Source of the DNA: Pseudomonadota bacterium
Lineage (GTDB): Bacteria > Pseudomonadota > Alphaproteobacteria > Sphingomonadales > Sphingomonadaceae
Reading direction: 5' to 3'
DNA length: 48,627 nt
NCBI GenBank assembly: GCA_023391375.1
Contig: JAEWBB010000014.1
Location: 1 to 48,627, forward strand
The notes under the pieces are model-generated. The model was given only the letters and a program-made list of their open reading frames with translations, did not search any database and was not told where the DNA came from. Below, in pieces: positions 47,913 through 48,627 of the stretch. Positions within the stretch are counted from its first letter, which is position 1. Every line of letters starts with the position of its first letter. A program made the translations under genes and the position numbers.

Positions 47913-48627
47913 ATGCAGACGCCGGAGAGCCTGCCCACCGAGATCGATCTGAGCCGGCCGAGCGCCGCCCGGGTCTACGACTACTTCCTCGGTGGGGCGC
48001 ACAACTTCGAGATCGACCGGCAGCTCGCCGAACAGATCGCGGCCATGACGCCGAACCTGGCCGCCACCATGCGCTCCGGGCGGGAGTTCCTGCGCCGGGC
48101 CGTACGGGTGCTGCTCGACGCCGGCATCGACCAGTTCCTCGACATCGGCTCCGGCATCCCCACCGTCGGCAACGTGCACGAGGTCGCTCAGGCCGCCAAC
48201 CCGCAGGCCCGGATCGTGTACGTCGACATCGACCCGGTGGCCGTGGCGCACAGCCACGAACTGCTCGCCGGCAACGACCGGGCCACCGCGGTCCTGGCCG
48301 ACCTGCGCGAGCCGAAGCTGATCCTGGACCACGCCGCCGCCAGCGGCCTGATCGACTTCGACCGGCCGTTGGGCATCCTGCTGGCCGGCGTGGTGCACTT
48401 CGTGCCCGACGCCGACCGCCCGGCCGACATCCTGGCCACCCTGCGCGCCGCCGCCGCGCCCGGCAGCTACCTGGTCATCTCCCACTCCACGTTCGAGGAC
48501 CAGCCGCAGGAGATGCTGGACGCGCAGCGGCTGTCGGCGCGTACCGCCACCGAGATCACGCTGCGCTCGCGGGCCGAGATCACCGGCTTCTTCGGCGACT
48601 GGACGATCCTCGAACCGGGCGTCGTGC
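47913..48627 (+). CDS. SAM-dependent methyltransferase, actinobacterial DUF574 family (3' end outside window)
   Basis: 238 visible residues of an expected ~270; no stop before the right edge. Start ATG behind GGGGGACCGAG. It opens with EIDLSRPSAARVYDYFLGG and has the family's SAM motif FLDIGSGIPTVGNVHEV, then VYVDIDPVAVAHS, and FVPDADRP, as in Pfam Methyltransf_19 (formerly DUF574). This family is very numerous in Streptomyces, Micromonospora and relatives and essentially confined to Actinobacteria. Together with the operator it suggests foreign DNA: either a contig-end chimera or a recent acquisition. The methyl acceptor is unknown. Confidence 0.88.
   Translation, partial: MQTPESLPTEIDLSRPSAARVYDYFLGGAHNFEIDRQLAEQIAAMTPNLAATMRSGREFLRRAVRVLLDAGIDQFLDIGSGIPTVGNVHEVAQAANPQARIVYVDIDPVAVAHSHELLAGNDRATAVLADLREPKLILDHAAASGLIDFDRPLGILLAGVVHFVPDADRPADILATLRAAAAPGSYLVISHSTFEDQPQEMLDAQRLSARTATEITLRSRAEITGFFGDWTILEPGVV

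Overview
The window reads as a high-GC alphaproteobacterial chromosome fragment, most likely from a sphingomonad (Sphingomonadaceae or close relatives). This rests on general gene content: an AcnA-type aconitase, the alphaproteobacterial form of SspB, a DUF2585 membrane protein, class II dihydroorotase, a TonB receptor and a very large repeat adhesin. No rRNA or phylogenetic marker is present, so the assignment is an inference. The last ~0.8 kb (from about 47,800) is different. It encodes a methyltransferase of the actinobacterial DUF574 family behind an actinobacterial-looking operator, so the window appears to cross a junction (assembly chimera, contamination or recent transfer).

Layout. 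1-5092 (-): N-terminal 1,697 residues of a giant repeat adhesin running off the left edge, then a 632-bp relatively AT-rich spacer. 5725-8028 (+): FAD monooxygenase/Old Yellow Enzyme fusion. 8091-13008: an outer-membrane uptake cluster with a TonB receptor (+), a membrane-anchored winged-helix regulator with a TPR-like region (-) and a Slam-type surface lipoprotein assembly modifier (+). 13021-13110 (-): tRNA-Ser(GCU). 13221-23905: mainly housekeeping genes, in order Crp/Fnr regulator, pyrC, ygfZ, small membrane protein, acnA, corA, DUF2585, PagL-like protein, DUF4142 lipoprotein, fumC, sspB, HIT protein. 24038-28157: amino-acid permease with a strong terminator, PfkB kinase, small lipoprotein, queG. 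28178-31189 (+): ABC ATPase, ABC permease and a membrane protein of unknown function. 31186-35938 (-): LytS-type kinase, LytTR regulator, M49 peptidase lipoprotein, VOC protein, PEP-mutase-family protein. A lipoprotein M1 aminopeptidase (36094-38022, +) faces away from this set. 38098-40440 (+): GGDEF-EAL protein with PAS. 40437-45349 (-): read from the right, phhB, metallo-hydrolase-like gene, phhA, flavin reductase, PAS hybrid histidine kinase, EF-hand protein. 45384-47796 (+): BaiN/YhiN-type flavoprotein and a 3-oxoadipyl-CoA/acetyl-CoA thiolase. 47913-end (+): the actinobacterial-type methyltransferase, cut by the right edge.

The most interesting regulatory signal lies just upstream of phhA (phenylalanine hydroxylase, which makes tyrosine). 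A strong minus-strand intrinsic terminator ends 2 nt before the phhA ribosome binding site, so no promoter fits between them and phhA transcription must pass the terminator. Ahead of it is a 19-codon ORF with tandem Tyr codons, whose ATG lies about where transcription would start from a plausible promoter. This is the layout of a transcription attenuator with a leaderless leader peptide, and it would make sense as tyrosine sensing. A second notable arrangement is the pair of unrelated peptidase lipoproteins (M1 and M49) that share the residues after their lipobox cysteine and flank a LytS/LytTR two-component system. Five of the convergent gene pairs share their stop codons in a single CTAG.
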